Assembly (NCBI GenBank): GCA_027056465.1
Contig: JALUKS010000157.1
Coordinates: 1 to 22,396 of the forward strand
Length of the DNA: 22,396 bases
Reading direction: 5' to 3'
Origin: Sulfurimonas sp.
GTDB taxonomy: Bacteria > Campylobacterota > Campylobacteria > Campylobacterales > Sulfurimonadaceae
Of this stretch, positions 1 to 8,300 are shown in pieces. The translations under genes and the position numbers were made by a program. Below the pieces are notes generated by a model. The model saw only the letters and a list, made by a program, of their open reading frames with translations, was not told the origin of the DNA and did no database searches. Every line of letters begins with the position of its first letter. The first letter of the stretch is position 1.

Positions 1-1301
1 TTTGCTATCACTGGAGAGAACTTTGTCCACTCAGCAGTGGAGTAGGCTATAGTTTTTATAGCTGGGTTTGAGCATGTCTCGTACGACTTCATACAAGTAG
101 CAGTATGAGGATCCATAAGATAGTTATCATTTTCAAAAGTATCTTTTATATAGACTTTTCCCTCATCACCATTACAAAAATCTGCATCAAAAGATTTCTG
201 CAGTTCTGCCAACTCTTCGGCGTTTAACTCATAAAAGTTCTCTTTCTCTAGGCTTTCCATAAGTTCACGAGTTCTTTCACAACCAAACATATCAAAGAGA
301 ACACGCTCAACATTTGATGACTTTAGGATGTCCATAGCAGGAGAAGTTGTTCCCACTACTGCACAATCTCTTAAGTCATATTTACCAGTTTTTATGAGTC
401 TTGTGAGGACATTGTTCTCATTTGATGAGATGATTATCTTCTCTATAGGCACACACATTTGAGAAGCATAGTACCCACCAAGAGCATTCCCAAAGTTACC
501 AGAGGGGACATTAAGGTAAACTTTTTCACCCATAGTAATACCACCTTGACGAACCAACTCAAGGTAAGAGTGAATATGATAGATGATTTGAAAGATAATG
601 CGTCCAAAGTTTACAGAGTTTGCAGCTGAGAGAGAGACATGCTTCTCTTTGAGAGCTGATTTGAAATCATCTGAATCAAGGAGACGTTTAAGCGCATTTT
701 GTGCATCATCAAAAACACCATGAATACCGATAACTTTAAGGTTTTTTGCATCCTCAGTTACCATCTGTAAACGCTGCACATCACTTGTCCCACCATCAGG
801 ATAGAGACACGCCACTTGCACATTTGCACGGTTTTTAAAAGTCTCTAACGCCGCTGGACCAGTGTCACCACTTGTTGCAGCAAGGATAAGGTAGTTCTCT
901 TCGCGTTTTTGTGCGATGGAAGAGAGCACAACACCAAAAGGCTGGAGTGCCATATCTTTAAATGCACGAGTTGGACCATGGTAGAGTTCAGAAACATAAA
1001 GATTCTCTTTTACCTTGACAACAGGAACAGGATTAGCCCCATCATCAAACTTATCATAAAGATTAAGTGCTTCATCAATAACCTCAGAATCTATATCAAT
1101 CTCAAAACGATGAAGCATATCTTTTGCAAGCTCTTTGTATGAAGAGTTAAGATGTTTTTCTAAAAAATCACTTCCAAGTTCAGGAAGTTTTTCAGGCACA
1201 TAAAGCCCACCAAAAGAGGCGATAGGTGCTAAAATAGCTTCTGAAAATGTAACTGTAGCGGGTTTAGTGGCATCAATACCACGAGTCTGTATAAAGTTCA
1301 T
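1..1301 (-). CDS. thrC: threonine synthase (5' part; 3' end beyond the window)
   Basis: PLP enzyme that converts O-phosphohomoserine to threonine, the last step of threonine synthesis in the cytoplasm. The translation starts MNFIQTRGID and runs 433 codons to the window edge without a stop. The typical N-terminal segment reads FGGLYVPEKLPEL. The PLP lysine motif GPTRAFKD puts Lys at about residue 115, and the phosphate-binding motif TSGDTGPAALE follows. An in-frame ATG four codons upstream (1313) has no ribosome site, while the ATG at 1301 follows GAGAAGAG, so I chose 1301. It reads out of the window to the left and has its own TATAAT-type promoter (1330-1335). It is a core gene and marks the left border of the accessory CRISPR region. 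Identification is secure; the missing C-terminus is only because the window ends. Confidence 0.95.
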   Translation of the reverse strand, partial: MNFIQTRGIDATKPATVTFSEAILAPIASFGGLYVPEKLPELGSDFLEKHLNSSYKELAKDMLHRFEIDIDSEVIDEALNLYDKFDDGANPVPVVKVKENLYVSELYHGPTRAFKDMALQPFGVVLSSIAQKREENYLILAATSGDTGPAALETFKNRANVQVACLYPDGGTSDVQRLQMVTEDAKNLKVIGIHGVFDDAQNALKRLLDSDDFKSALKEKHVSLSAANSVNFGRIIFQIIYHIHSYLELVRQGGITMGEKVYLNVPSGNFGNALGGYYASQMCVPIEKIIISSNENNVLTRLIKTGKYDLRDCAVVGTTSPAMDILKSSNVERVLFDMFGCERTRELMESLEKENFYELNAEELAELQKSFDADFCNGDEGKVYIKDTFENDNYLMDPHTATCMKSYETCSNPAIKTIAYSTAEWTKFSPVIA

Positions 1302-1329
1302 ATCTCTTCTCATTAATTTTATTTTTGAA

Positions 1330-1358
1330 ATTATAGCGAAAAACTCTTAGTAAAAAAA
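1330..1358 (-). promoter_or_regulatory. thrC promoter
   Basis: On the minus strand TATAAT (1330-1335) lies about 29 bp before the thrC ATG. It has no good -35 box but a T-run at about 1352-1358, as is common for sigma70 promoters in Campylobacterota. Inferred from sequence only. Confidence 0.55.
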
Positions 1359-1511
1359 CTTTTTCATATTGCTAATGGAGAGAAGAGTAGATTGTTAGAA
1401 GTTATGATATGAGATAAAAGTAAGTAATGATTTAACAAATATTGACATTGAGGAGTTTGATGTTATTAAGCAAGAGGTGGAGGATGGAATGAAATAGGAG
1501 TAGTTCCTGCT

Positions 1512-1808
1512 TCATGCTGCAACTAGTAAATGAGAAGATGCAATTTTTTCAACATCTCCAAGCAGTTTAAAACTAAGTCTTGCATATCCACTAAGATTCT
1601 CATTTTTATAAATATTGTAGTAACTATCAATAATTCTATCAATGTTATAAAGTCTTGAAGATTGAGTAGTTGATAAATACTCTGCATTTTCATCTAATAG
1701 CTTTCTATCTTCAATAATTTGAAAAAAAGTCTCATCATGAAAAAAAGCTTCAAGGTCAAAATTTTCTAAGTTTTTTTGTAATCTGTTTAATTGTTTGTCT
1801 AAATTCAT
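1512..1808 (-). CDS. small hypothetical protein, possible immunity/partner protein
   Basis: I do not recognise this 98-residue protein. It is acidic and looks largely helical, without a signal peptide, membrane segment or cysteine motif. The ATG at 1808 follows a strong GGAGG (1815-1819) at 6 nt. A GTG directly upstream (1811) is in frame but too close to that site. The good ribosome site makes it likely that this is a real gene. Its start lies inside the 3' end of the preceding gene (53 bp overlap), so the two are translationally coupled. A larger gene followed by a small, overlapping, acidic gene is the usual order of toxin and immunity (or toxin and antitoxin) pairs. That role is inference from layout. 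No terminator is evident after it. Confidence 0.6.
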   Translation of the reverse strand: MNLDKQLNRLQKNLENFDLEAFFHDETFFQIIEDRKLLDENAEYLSTTQSSRLYNIDRIIDSYYNIYKNENLSGYARLSFKLLGDVEKIASSHLLVAA

Positions 1809-2217
1809 CACTAACCTCCACTTTATTTATTTTAGCACCTAGTCTTTCTTTGTGCTTATCCAATGTATCCATAATTGTACTATCAATTTTATATGAAGTC
1901 AATATTTTTCCATTTTGAGCAACTACTACAGCCCAATTATCTTCTTTTGTGTAAAATATTCTATCCCATAAGTCAGGTGCTTCGTAGAGTTCAAAAAATG
2001 TTTCATCACTGTTGAGTGCATTAAATGTTTTTTGAAGATAATCATATTCATCAGCAACAGTTCCCTCTACATTAATTCTTTTGTTTAAATGCTTATTATA
2101 GTCTTTAAGTGTATACCATAGTTCAGAGAATGTTAGTATGGCAGACTTCTTATTTGTTACATCTAATTTATCTAAGATTTTTAAAAAGTTCTTTTCGACT
2201 TGTTTATACTTTTCCAT
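1756..2217 (-). CDS. hypothetical protein, possible C-terminal toxin-like domain with a lost N-terminus
   Basis: 153 residues from the ATG at 2217 (a GTG at 2238 is also possible). No family is recognised with confidence. The last third contains a segment of the form W-A-V-V-V-A-Q-N-G-K-I-L-T-S-Y, followed by a basic helix ending KKLRKF. This resembles the terminal strands of BECR-fold RNases (barnase/colicin/RelE-like) found at the C-termini of polymorphic toxins; that comparison is weak pattern matching. The same frame stays open upstream, without ATG, to a stop at 2341-2343 inside the last CRISPR repeat. The ATG has a poor ribosome site (GGGG touching it). Both facts suggest the protein once began further upstream and was cut off by the array. 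A small gene with a strong ribosome site overlaps its 3' end, as an immunity gene would. Confidence 0.5.
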   Translation of the reverse strand: MEKYKQVEKNFLKILDKLDVTNKKSAILTFSELWYTLKDYNKHLNKRINVEGTVADEYDYLQKTFNALNSDETFFELYEAPDLWDRIFYTKEDNWAVVVAQNGKILTSYKIDSTIMDTLDKHKERLGAKINKVEVSDEFRQTIKQITKKLRKF

Positions 2218-2311
2218 CCCCGAATTATACCCAAACACCTCACCATACTTCGCAATAGGATACTTAGGTCGTATAGAGTTAAAAATATCTTCTTCACCTC
2301 TATCCTCTTTA

Positions 2312-2347
2312 ATTATATCGCATTGTCGTTTATAGAGGTATTAAAAC
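2312..2347 (-). promoter_or_regulatory. degenerate terminal repeat carrying a perfect -10 box
   Basis: In the last repeat the 3' hexamer TACAAT has become TATAAT (2312-2317, minus strand), and one G of the GGGG run has changed. TATAAT faces leftward toward the gene pair ending at 1512. Transcription starting near 2305 would cover both genes. Promoter activity is inference. Confidence 0.35.
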
Positions 2348-3140
2348 GTATTTCACACTAACCAATCTTTAGAAGCTATTGTATCGCATTGTCGTTTATA
2401 GGGGTATTAAAACAAAAAAGTAATTAGGTATGTGAAAAGTGATATTGTATCGCATTGTCGTTTATAGGGGTATTAAAACAGCAGTTACTAGATATGAGTC
2501 CCGTAGGGCGATTGTATCGCATTGTCGTTTATAGGGGTATTAAAACGAATGGACACCAGACTATTAAAAAGCCTCTATTGTATCGCATTGTCGTTTATAG
2601 GGGTATTAAAACACTTCTTGGTTTGTCATGTTTGAAGTGTCTATTGTATCGCATTGTCGTTTATAGGGGTATTAAAACTATAAATCTATGATACTCTTTA
2701 TTTAAACTATTGTATCGCATTGTCGTTTATAGGGGTATTAAAACACTATTACATTAGATAGTCAATATCACGAGATTGTATCGCATTGTCGTTTATAGGG
2801 GTATTAAAACAGAGATATTGAGTTTAATAGTGACTTTGATATTGTATCGCATTGTCGTTTATAGGGGTATTAAAACAGTCTTTACCTGTAAGCAAGATTG
2901 ATGTGAATTGTATCGCATTGTCGTTTATAGGGGTATTAAAACAATATATATAATAGAATGTAAATGAGGTGTATTGTATCGCATTGTCGTTTATAGGGGT
3001 ATTAAAACTTATAATGTCGTTTGTCGTAAGGGTTGGGAATTGTATCGCATTGTCGTTTATAGGGGTATTAAAACTGTAATTTAACTTTTCATCCATCTGA
3101 AAAAATTGTATCGCATTGTCGTTTATAGGGGTATTAAAAC
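2312..3140 (-). CRISPR. type II-C CRISPR array, 13 repeats and 12 spacers
   Basis: Thirteen 36-bp repeats start at 2312, 2378, 2444, 2511, 2577, 2643, 2709, 2775, 2841, 2907, 2973, 3039 and 3105. Read on the plus strand they begin ATTGTATCGC and end GGGGTATTAAAAC. All spacers are 30 bp except the third from the left (2480-2510), which is 31 bp. All repeats appear identical except the leftmost (2312-2347), which has two substitutions, so the left end is leader-distal. crRNAs are therefore read on the minus strand, with repeats starting GTTTTAATACC and ending GATACAAT. The anti-repeat on the opposite strand at 3211-3246 supports this orientation. Each repeat ends in TACAAT, a -10-like hexamer, as in the repeats of Neisseria and Campylobacter type II-C arrays. 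I found no duplicated spacer and no obvious match of a spacer to the rest of the window. Confidence 0.98.
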
Positions 3141-3203
3141 CGATAAATATACAAAAAATTCTAATATTTTGCTATTTTTACTCACTTTAGGGTATAATTC
3201 TTC
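3141..3203. promoter_or_regulatory. CRISPR leader and divergent promoters for crRNA and tracrRNA
   Basis: This AT-rich stretch separates the leader-proximal repeat from the tracrRNA. On the plus strand TTGCTA (3169-3174), an 18-bp spacer and TATAAT (3193-3198) form a promoter for the tracrRNA, with a start near 3204-3206. On the minus strand TATATT (3146-3151) lies just before the first repeat and could start the pre-crRNA. The position next to cas2 and next to an intact repeat is where new spacers would be added. Confidence 0.6.
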
Positions 3204-3308
3204 TAGCAATGTTGTATGGCATTGTCGTTTAATAGGGGTATTAAACTAAGTCTACGAATTTTTCGTAGATGACTTTAGGAGGTAGCTTCGGCTACTTTCC
3301 CTTTTTTT
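3204..3308 (+). ncRNA. tracrRNA
   Basis: Positions 3211-3246 form an anti-repeat complementary to the crRNA repeat made from the opposite strand. Pairing is almost complete, with one bulged base on each strand and one G-G mismatch. The tail has a hairpin of eight base pairs, TCTACGAA (3251-3258) with TTCGTAGA (3262-3269) around a TTT loop. A terminator hairpin follows, GTAGC-TTCG-GCTAC (3282-3295) extended by wobble pairs to 3278-3299, then seven T (3302-3308). A promoter with TATAAT lies at 3193-3198. This anti-repeat, hairpins and U-tract layout is what type II tracrRNAs have. It serves as the Cas9 scaffold and directs RNase III processing of pre-crRNA in the family. The exact 5' end is an estimate. 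Confidence 0.9.
3278..3308 (+). terminator. Rho-independent terminator of the tracrRNA
   Basis: Stem with a UUCG tetraloop (GTAGC at 3282-3286, GCTAC at 3291-3295, extended by G-T and A-T pairs to 3278/3299), followed by T7 at 3302-3308. The T-tract overlaps the complement of the cas2 stop codon (3307-3309), so the tracrRNA ends exactly against the convergent cas operon. Confidence 0.85.
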
Positions 3309-3639
3309 AAAACAAGAGTAACTGTCTTGGTTCATTTTTTTCTTCTACTGACTTTTCACCTATTATTACTTTCATATTTGCAAACTGTTTATCTGTAAAC
3401 ATCAACATTCTTATATTTCCATGTTTGACATTTTTTTCTACAAATTCTATCATCCTTTTTTTACCATAACTAGCCGATTCTGGTGAGCTAAAGACTTTTG
3501 CATAGACTGAGTACTGTATCATCACATAGCCCTCTTTTTCTAGTTCATCATGAAACCAATGGTAGCGTTTTTTGTCCTTTTTACGTTTGGTTGGCAAGTC
3601 AAACATTATCATATGCCACATGATTTTAAAGGAACTCAT
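3307..3639 (-). CDS. cas2: CRISPR-associated protein Cas2
   Basis: Small ferredoxin-fold protein that, in known type II systems, bridges two Cas1 dimers in the spacer-integration complex. The first strand MWHMIMFDLP carries the conserved Asp (D14 from the start used here), and the typical segment MIQYSVYAKV follows. At 110 residues its length is normal. The frame opens with a TTG at 3645, but the ATG at 3639 gives the usual short N-terminus. The start lies inside the end of cas1 (14 bp overlap), so translation is coupled. The stop codon touches the T-tract of the convergent tracrRNA terminator. The absence of csn2 and cas4 after it supports subtype II-C. Confidence 0.95.
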   Translation of the reverse strand: MSSFKIMWHMIMFDLPTKRKKDKKRYHWFHDELEKEGYVMIQYSVYAKVFSSPESASYGKKRMIEFVEKNVKHGNIRMLMFTDKQFANMKVIIGEKSVEEKNEPRQLLLF

Positions 3640-4561
3640 CTTCAAAAAATCCCAAATCTATAGTAGGAAAAAAGATATTTTTCGGGCTATAGCTCACTAC
3701 ACATTTTTTGTACTCTTTTACGAACAACTCCATCGCACTTGCGACAGTAGATTTTCCACCATTTATATTGACACACTCTAAGAGAAGTATGTTCACTAAG
3801 TCTCGTTTTATATTTGTACTGAGATTGTTAGCATTTTTATATTTTGTATTTAGCAGTAGTTTTACATAGAGGTCACAAAATGGGCGAAAAGGTTCTATGA
3901 GGTCATCGACAAGATTAAAAGAGTTATATTTGTTCTTGTGCCAAACTCCAAAGACTGGTAAAAGTCCTGTAACTACGACATCTCTTGCTATACTCGCTCT
4001 TAGTATCGCATAAGTATAGTTGAGCATTGTGTTTATGATATCCTCACTCCCCTGCTCTCTTTTAAAGGTGTACATATTAAAAAGTTCTCTCCAGTAGAGT
4101 CTTGCAGCTTGTGCTTCATCTTGATTTTTATCATAGAGTTCTACTTTTGATGCTAGTTCATTGAGTTCACTATAGCGTTCTCTATTGAAAAACTGAAGGA
4201 CATCGGCTTGATTATTTATCTTTGATTTTACGATGCTTTGCCACATCACATCCTTAAACTCTTGTGTAATTTGAATCTGAATATGGGCTATTTCACTGAG
4301 TGTTGAGTGCGAATGAAAGGGAGTAAGAACAGAACTAGGATGAAACTCTGCATCTATAAAGAGCACGGCTACATTACTTTTGGCTAAAAGTTCTATCGCT
4401 TTGCCAGTTATACTAAACTGAGTGTTATCAAAGAGTAGAAAATCTATATCTTTTATGCTTACTTTTACCTCTTGCTCCTCTTCATAGAAAATGAGAACAA
4501 GATTAGAGCTTTTTACCTTTATCTTACATGGCTTGGTGAGATGAACTACTTTGCCACTCAT
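3626..4561 (-). CDS. cas1: CRISPR-associated integrase Cas1 (type II)
   Basis: Metal-dependent integrase that inserts protospacers at the leader end of the array together with Cas2. The 311 residues show the expected active-site pattern: E149 in DEAQAARLYW, H208 in VFGVWHKNKYNSFNL and E223 in DDLIEPFRP. These spacings closely match the E149/H205/E220 set I recall for the Streptococcus pyogenes type II protein. The start ATG at 4561 is preceded by AAAGG inside the end of the Fic gene, with 4 bp between the genes, and its 3' end overlaps cas2. It is intact and full length, so the locus should be able to acquire spacers, consistent with near-identical repeats and distinct spacers. Confidence 0.97.
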   Translation of the reverse strand: MSGKVVHLTKPCKIKVKSSNLVLIFYEEEQEVKVSIKDIDFLLFDNTQFSITGKAIELLAKSNVAVLFIDAEFHPSSVLTPFHSHSTLSEIAHIQIQITQEFKDVMWQSIVKSKINNQADVLQFFNRERYSELNELASKVELYDKNQDEAQAARLYWRELFNMYTFKREQGSEDIINTMLNYTYAILRASIARDVVVTGLLPVFGVWHKNKYNSFNLVDDLIEPFRPFCDLYVKLLLNTKYKNANNLSTNIKRDLVNILLLECVNINGGKSTVASAMELFVKEYKKCVVSYSPKNIFFPTIDLGFFEDEFL

Positions 4562-4565
4562 AGAG

Positions 4566-5351
4566 TTAGCCTTTTATCTCATCTAATAGTGCTTGGCTAT
4601 TTTGGTACTCTGATTTAAAAAACTCATAAAGAGCTTGAAACTCTTCATTTTCATCTATGATTTGTTTTGAGTTTTTATCTAAAGGTGTTGCTTTGAGATT
4701 GTATGTAGAGAGTAGTTTTATGTAAATGTCCCTATTTTCATTGCTGATTATCATGGGTAGGTAGCCATTTTTTAGCATAAATATATTTGAGATAAGACGT
4801 GCCAATCTTCCGTTGCCATCAAAAAATGGATGAATAGAGGTAAACCCTATATGACATCTCGTATATTTTAAGATACTCTCTTCTAGGCTCATCTCCTGCT
4901 TTGAAATATCTGCAAACTCATTAAACCAAATATCCATAAGATAGACTATATCTAAAGGGTTCGGATAAGGGTAGTACTTTCTTTTGTTATCATCAAGTAA
5001 AATATATCGTCCATTTTCAACGACCTTATAATCACCTATTGGACACTCACTATCTATAACAATATTTGTTTGCACTGCAGTGTGTAGTTGGCAAATATCC
5101 TCTTTGATAAGAGTATCTTTATCTAAAAACTTATAAATAATATCTATCGACCTGCTATGACCTAAGACCTCATTATGCTCTCGTATAGACTTACCTTTTA
5201 CAGTTAATCCTTGTTCTATGATAAATGCAGTATCACCCAAAGAGATAGTGTTACCCTCAATGGCATTAGAAGTGTAAGTCCACTGAATTTTCAGTTCATC
5301 TTTCAGAGTTTTCAGAGCTGTTTTTGTCATACCATCATATATATTAGCCAT
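4566..5351 (-). CDS. Fic-domain protein (probable AMP transferase) embedded in the cas operon
   Basis: 261 residues. The full Fic active-site motif HPFFDGNGR (H174-R182) is present; in the family the His deprotonates the target hydroxyl and the Asp binds metal. An N-terminal SNAIEGN segment (S28, E32, G33) matches the (S/T)xxxE(G/N) inhibitory helix of class II Fic proteins, whose Glu blocks productive ATP binding until relieved. A likely target-docking flap lies at about residues 106-130. Catalysis therefore looks possible and self-inhibited. The target is unknown. The gene starts within the last codons of cas9 (8 bp overlap, AAGGAG at 7 nt) and ends 4 bp before cas1, so it is co-expressed with both. 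I do not know Fic as a standard type II-C component. It could be an accessory defence or abortive-infection effector, a regulator of the Cas proteins, or a passenger. Confidence 0.93.
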   Translation of the reverse strand: MANIYDGMTKTALKTLKDELKIQWTYTSNAIEGNTISLGDTAFIIEQGLTVKGKSIREHNEVLGHSRSIDIIYKFLDKDTLIKEDICQLHTAVQTNIVIDSECPIGDYKVVENGRYILLDDNKRKYYPYPNPLDIVYLMDIWFNEFADISKQEMSLEESILKYTRCHIGFTSIHPFFDGNGRLARLISNIFMLKNGYLPMIISNENRDIYIKLLSTYNLKATPLDKNSKQIIDENEEFQALYEFFKSEYQNSQALLDEIKG

Positions 5352-8300
5352 TTATTGACTCCTTTATAAACTCTAATAGTTCGCTTTGTGCATTGCATAT
5401 AGAAGTGTAAGATTTTATATTTCCTGTTATGTCTAGGTTGAGTTTTATTATGCCAATAGCACTACCCATTCCAAACTCTCTTCTACTTTTTCCACTTGTA
5501 ACTTTAAAATAAGAGGGTTGACTATCTAAGAGTTTAGGATATTTCGAACTAAAGAGTCTAACTTTATTTGTTTTAGAATCAAAAGACTCTAGTAAACCTA
5601 ACTTATTTTTATCTTCATTTTTATATATAAAACAAACTAAATCATTTCTATAAACATTCAAACTATTTTTTTCTAAAACTTTATCTAATTTTTTTGCTAA
5701 TTTATCTTTAAAATCTATTTTTTTAAATTCTAAATCACTTTTAGAATCACTAGAAATACTAATACCTAAAGTTATTCTTTCTGCAACTGTTGTCCCGCCT
5801 CTTATGATATGTTCATCAGTTTTATTGCTGTATATAATTTTTATTTTTCGTATAATATTTCCATTATAATCAATAAGTGGATTGTTAATGATACTTGACA
5901 ACTCTTGAGTGGCATCTTGAAAAGCACTTTTGTCTTTTTTATCTAAACTTACATATTTTAACAAACAAGAATATATATCTTGTCCTTTTTTCTGCACAAT
6001 ACTGACAATTTTGTCATTTTTATTATATTGATATACATAAAGTTTTTCGACAATATTTTGATTATATTCATCTAAGTATTTTTTAGGATCATCTCCTATT
6101 TTTGGAAAATTTGGTTTTTTCTTAGAATCGTTCAATCGCTTAATAATATCAATCCTCAATGTTGTTAAACCAGTATATTTTTTATTATCTATTTGCCCTC
6201 TTAATTTATCAATGCCATAAATAGTTTTTTCATGTAGATTTGAAGAATCAGGCTTTTTAGAGACCCAAAAATTCACTACTTTGACCTTGCCCCAAACATT
6301 TTTATAAAAAACACTATCTTCGCCAAACTCATTATAACTCTCTTCTATTCTCTCGCATAACTCTTTTGGCTCTAAGTACTCCACCTCATCGTTTACTATA
6401 AGTTCTATGATAGGAGTATCTTTTTTGATGTTAGCTCTTGCTTCGTCATCTATGACACCCATATTTTCTCTAAAAGTATTTGAGAGTTTTTGAAGCCATG
6501 CGTGGTTTGTAAACCCTATGAGTATGGCATCTATCGCATGGTGTATGTTCGTATCTCGTACTTTTGTTTTAACACCTAAAAGTTTTCGTATATTTGAAGT
6601 AGCACGACCTTGTATATGCCTCACAGCACTTCCATCTGCTTGTTTTTTCTCATCTACAAATGGATAGTAGCGTTTAAGAAGTTGTGCGGTTAATGCTTCT
6701 ATGTAGCTTGTGGCTCTTAAAGCTTTTGTATGTTCAGGTATATCTTTAACAGTTTCATCAAGATTAGTAGCCAATAAATTCTTCTTTTTTTTCCAATTTA
6801 TTTTATGATTTTCAAATAAGTAATCAACCGTATTTTTAAATTCTACTTTATCTTTTAAGTAATTCATTGGTAATTGATTTGACTTAGAAACATTACAGTT
6901 TCGATGAACTAATACTAAATTATGCTTGACATACAGACCACCTAAACTCTTAGGAACAATATGGTCAACATCAACACTATTTGAAAAAATATCATTCATA
7001 CTAATATTTTTTTTGTCTGTTTGGCAATAAGGGCATATTTTATCTTGCTCTTCCCACATCAATAATTTCTTCGCATATTTTCTTAAATTTCTACCACTAC
7101 TATCTGCAAGTTTCTGATATTCTTTATTCTCAACAATAGCTTTAAATTTTGCTTCGTTTTCTTTATTAGCATTATCTATACTTTCTCTTGATTTTTGCCC
7201 TTTAGATAAAAGTCTACCCTCTTTTTTTGCTTTAGAAACTTGCTCTTTTGTGGGTAAACTCAGTTCTCTCGTACTCTCAACCCGTATCTCATCAAATGCA
7301 CCATGAACACTATGAAGATGTTTTATGACTCGGAGAGTTGCACTTACCACATACTTCACTGGATGATTATTTATCTCTAGCTTATCATCCTCCTCAAAAC
7401 TCTTTACATGAAGATATTTTATCCCTTTTTTAAAGTGGGAGTAGTCCTCTTTTCTATCGAGTCCTAACTTCTGCTTAATTACATTAGTAGTAAATCCTTG
7501 CTCAAAATAGGGTATAAATTTCATCATAGCATAGTGAGAGATATGTAAACTATTTCCACTCTTATACTGAATCAAATCAACTATAGTTTTTTCATCTTTG
7601 ATTTTATCTTTAAGTTTTTCATAGATAGTATGAGGAGCTTTCTCATAAGCTAAAACATCAAAAATCTCTTTGAGCAATTCATATCTATTCTCTTGTTCAA
7701 GTATATCCACTATAAACTGATGGTTAATTTTAGATAAGTTGTTTACAAAGTGGAATTTTATGATGGTGTTCTCTTGTTTTTTGCCCTTATTTGAGTAGCT
7801 ATCTTCTTTATCAAATATTTTGATACCCTCATCCAACTTGAGGATTTTTCTAATCTCTTTGTACTTAATATCGGCAATACTTTTACCTTTTCTCACCTTA
7901 GCAAAAAAATCATCTGCCACAAGTTTTATCTGCTCTTTTGAGATAGGTATTTTCTCTTTGTTAAAGTTAATATTTGCAACACTCTCGTACATTTTGTATA
8001 TATCAGCTAGAAGAGAGTACTGATGTGCGACTCGTTGCTCTTTCTCTTTATAGTACTCACAAAATCCAAATAGACTCATATCGTTGGTAGAATCTTTTTG
8101 GTCATCTATAGTCGCTATAACTCTACTTATAAACTCTTCTATCTTAAAGCTATCATCAAAGAAACCAAACTCTTTTTGAGATAAAATTATCTTTCTTATC
8201 TCATCATTTATATACTCACGTCGTATCATATAGTTATAATTATCGTGATTTCTAAAAGTTGGATTGTTCTTTTGCATCTCTGTTTCATAGATGATTTGAG

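Noticed and set aside
1408..1497. Plus-strand open segment ending in IEEFDVIKQEVEDGMK and a stop, between thrC and the small gene pair
   Set aside because: It has no start codon or ribosome site and is only about 30 codons; it could be the tail of a lost gene, but nothing confirms that. The rest of 1302-1511 holds only the thrC promoter.
2210..2305. Minus-strand GTG-started ORF of about 38 codons (MKKIFLTLYDL...) in another frame upstream of the 1756-2217 gene
   Set aside because: It overlaps the open frame of the longer gene and shows no feature of a real protein; the GTG may just be chance near an AGG.
2455..3096. Two open frames across the array giving proteins with repeated YRIVVYRGIKT-type or FNTPINDNAIQ-type segments
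   Set aside because: They are translations of the CRISPR repeats; the 66-bp period is a multiple of three, which keeps frames open.
2312..3140. A spacer matching another part of this window (self-targeting)
   Set aside because: Reading the twelve spacers against the rest of the window by eye gave no convincing match; a full-genome and phage search was not possible here.
3211..3246. A possible 14th, degenerate CRISPR repeat next to cas2
   Set aside because: It is followed by two hairpins and a T-tract on the plus strand and preceded by a TATAAT promoter, so it is the tracrRNA anti-repeat.
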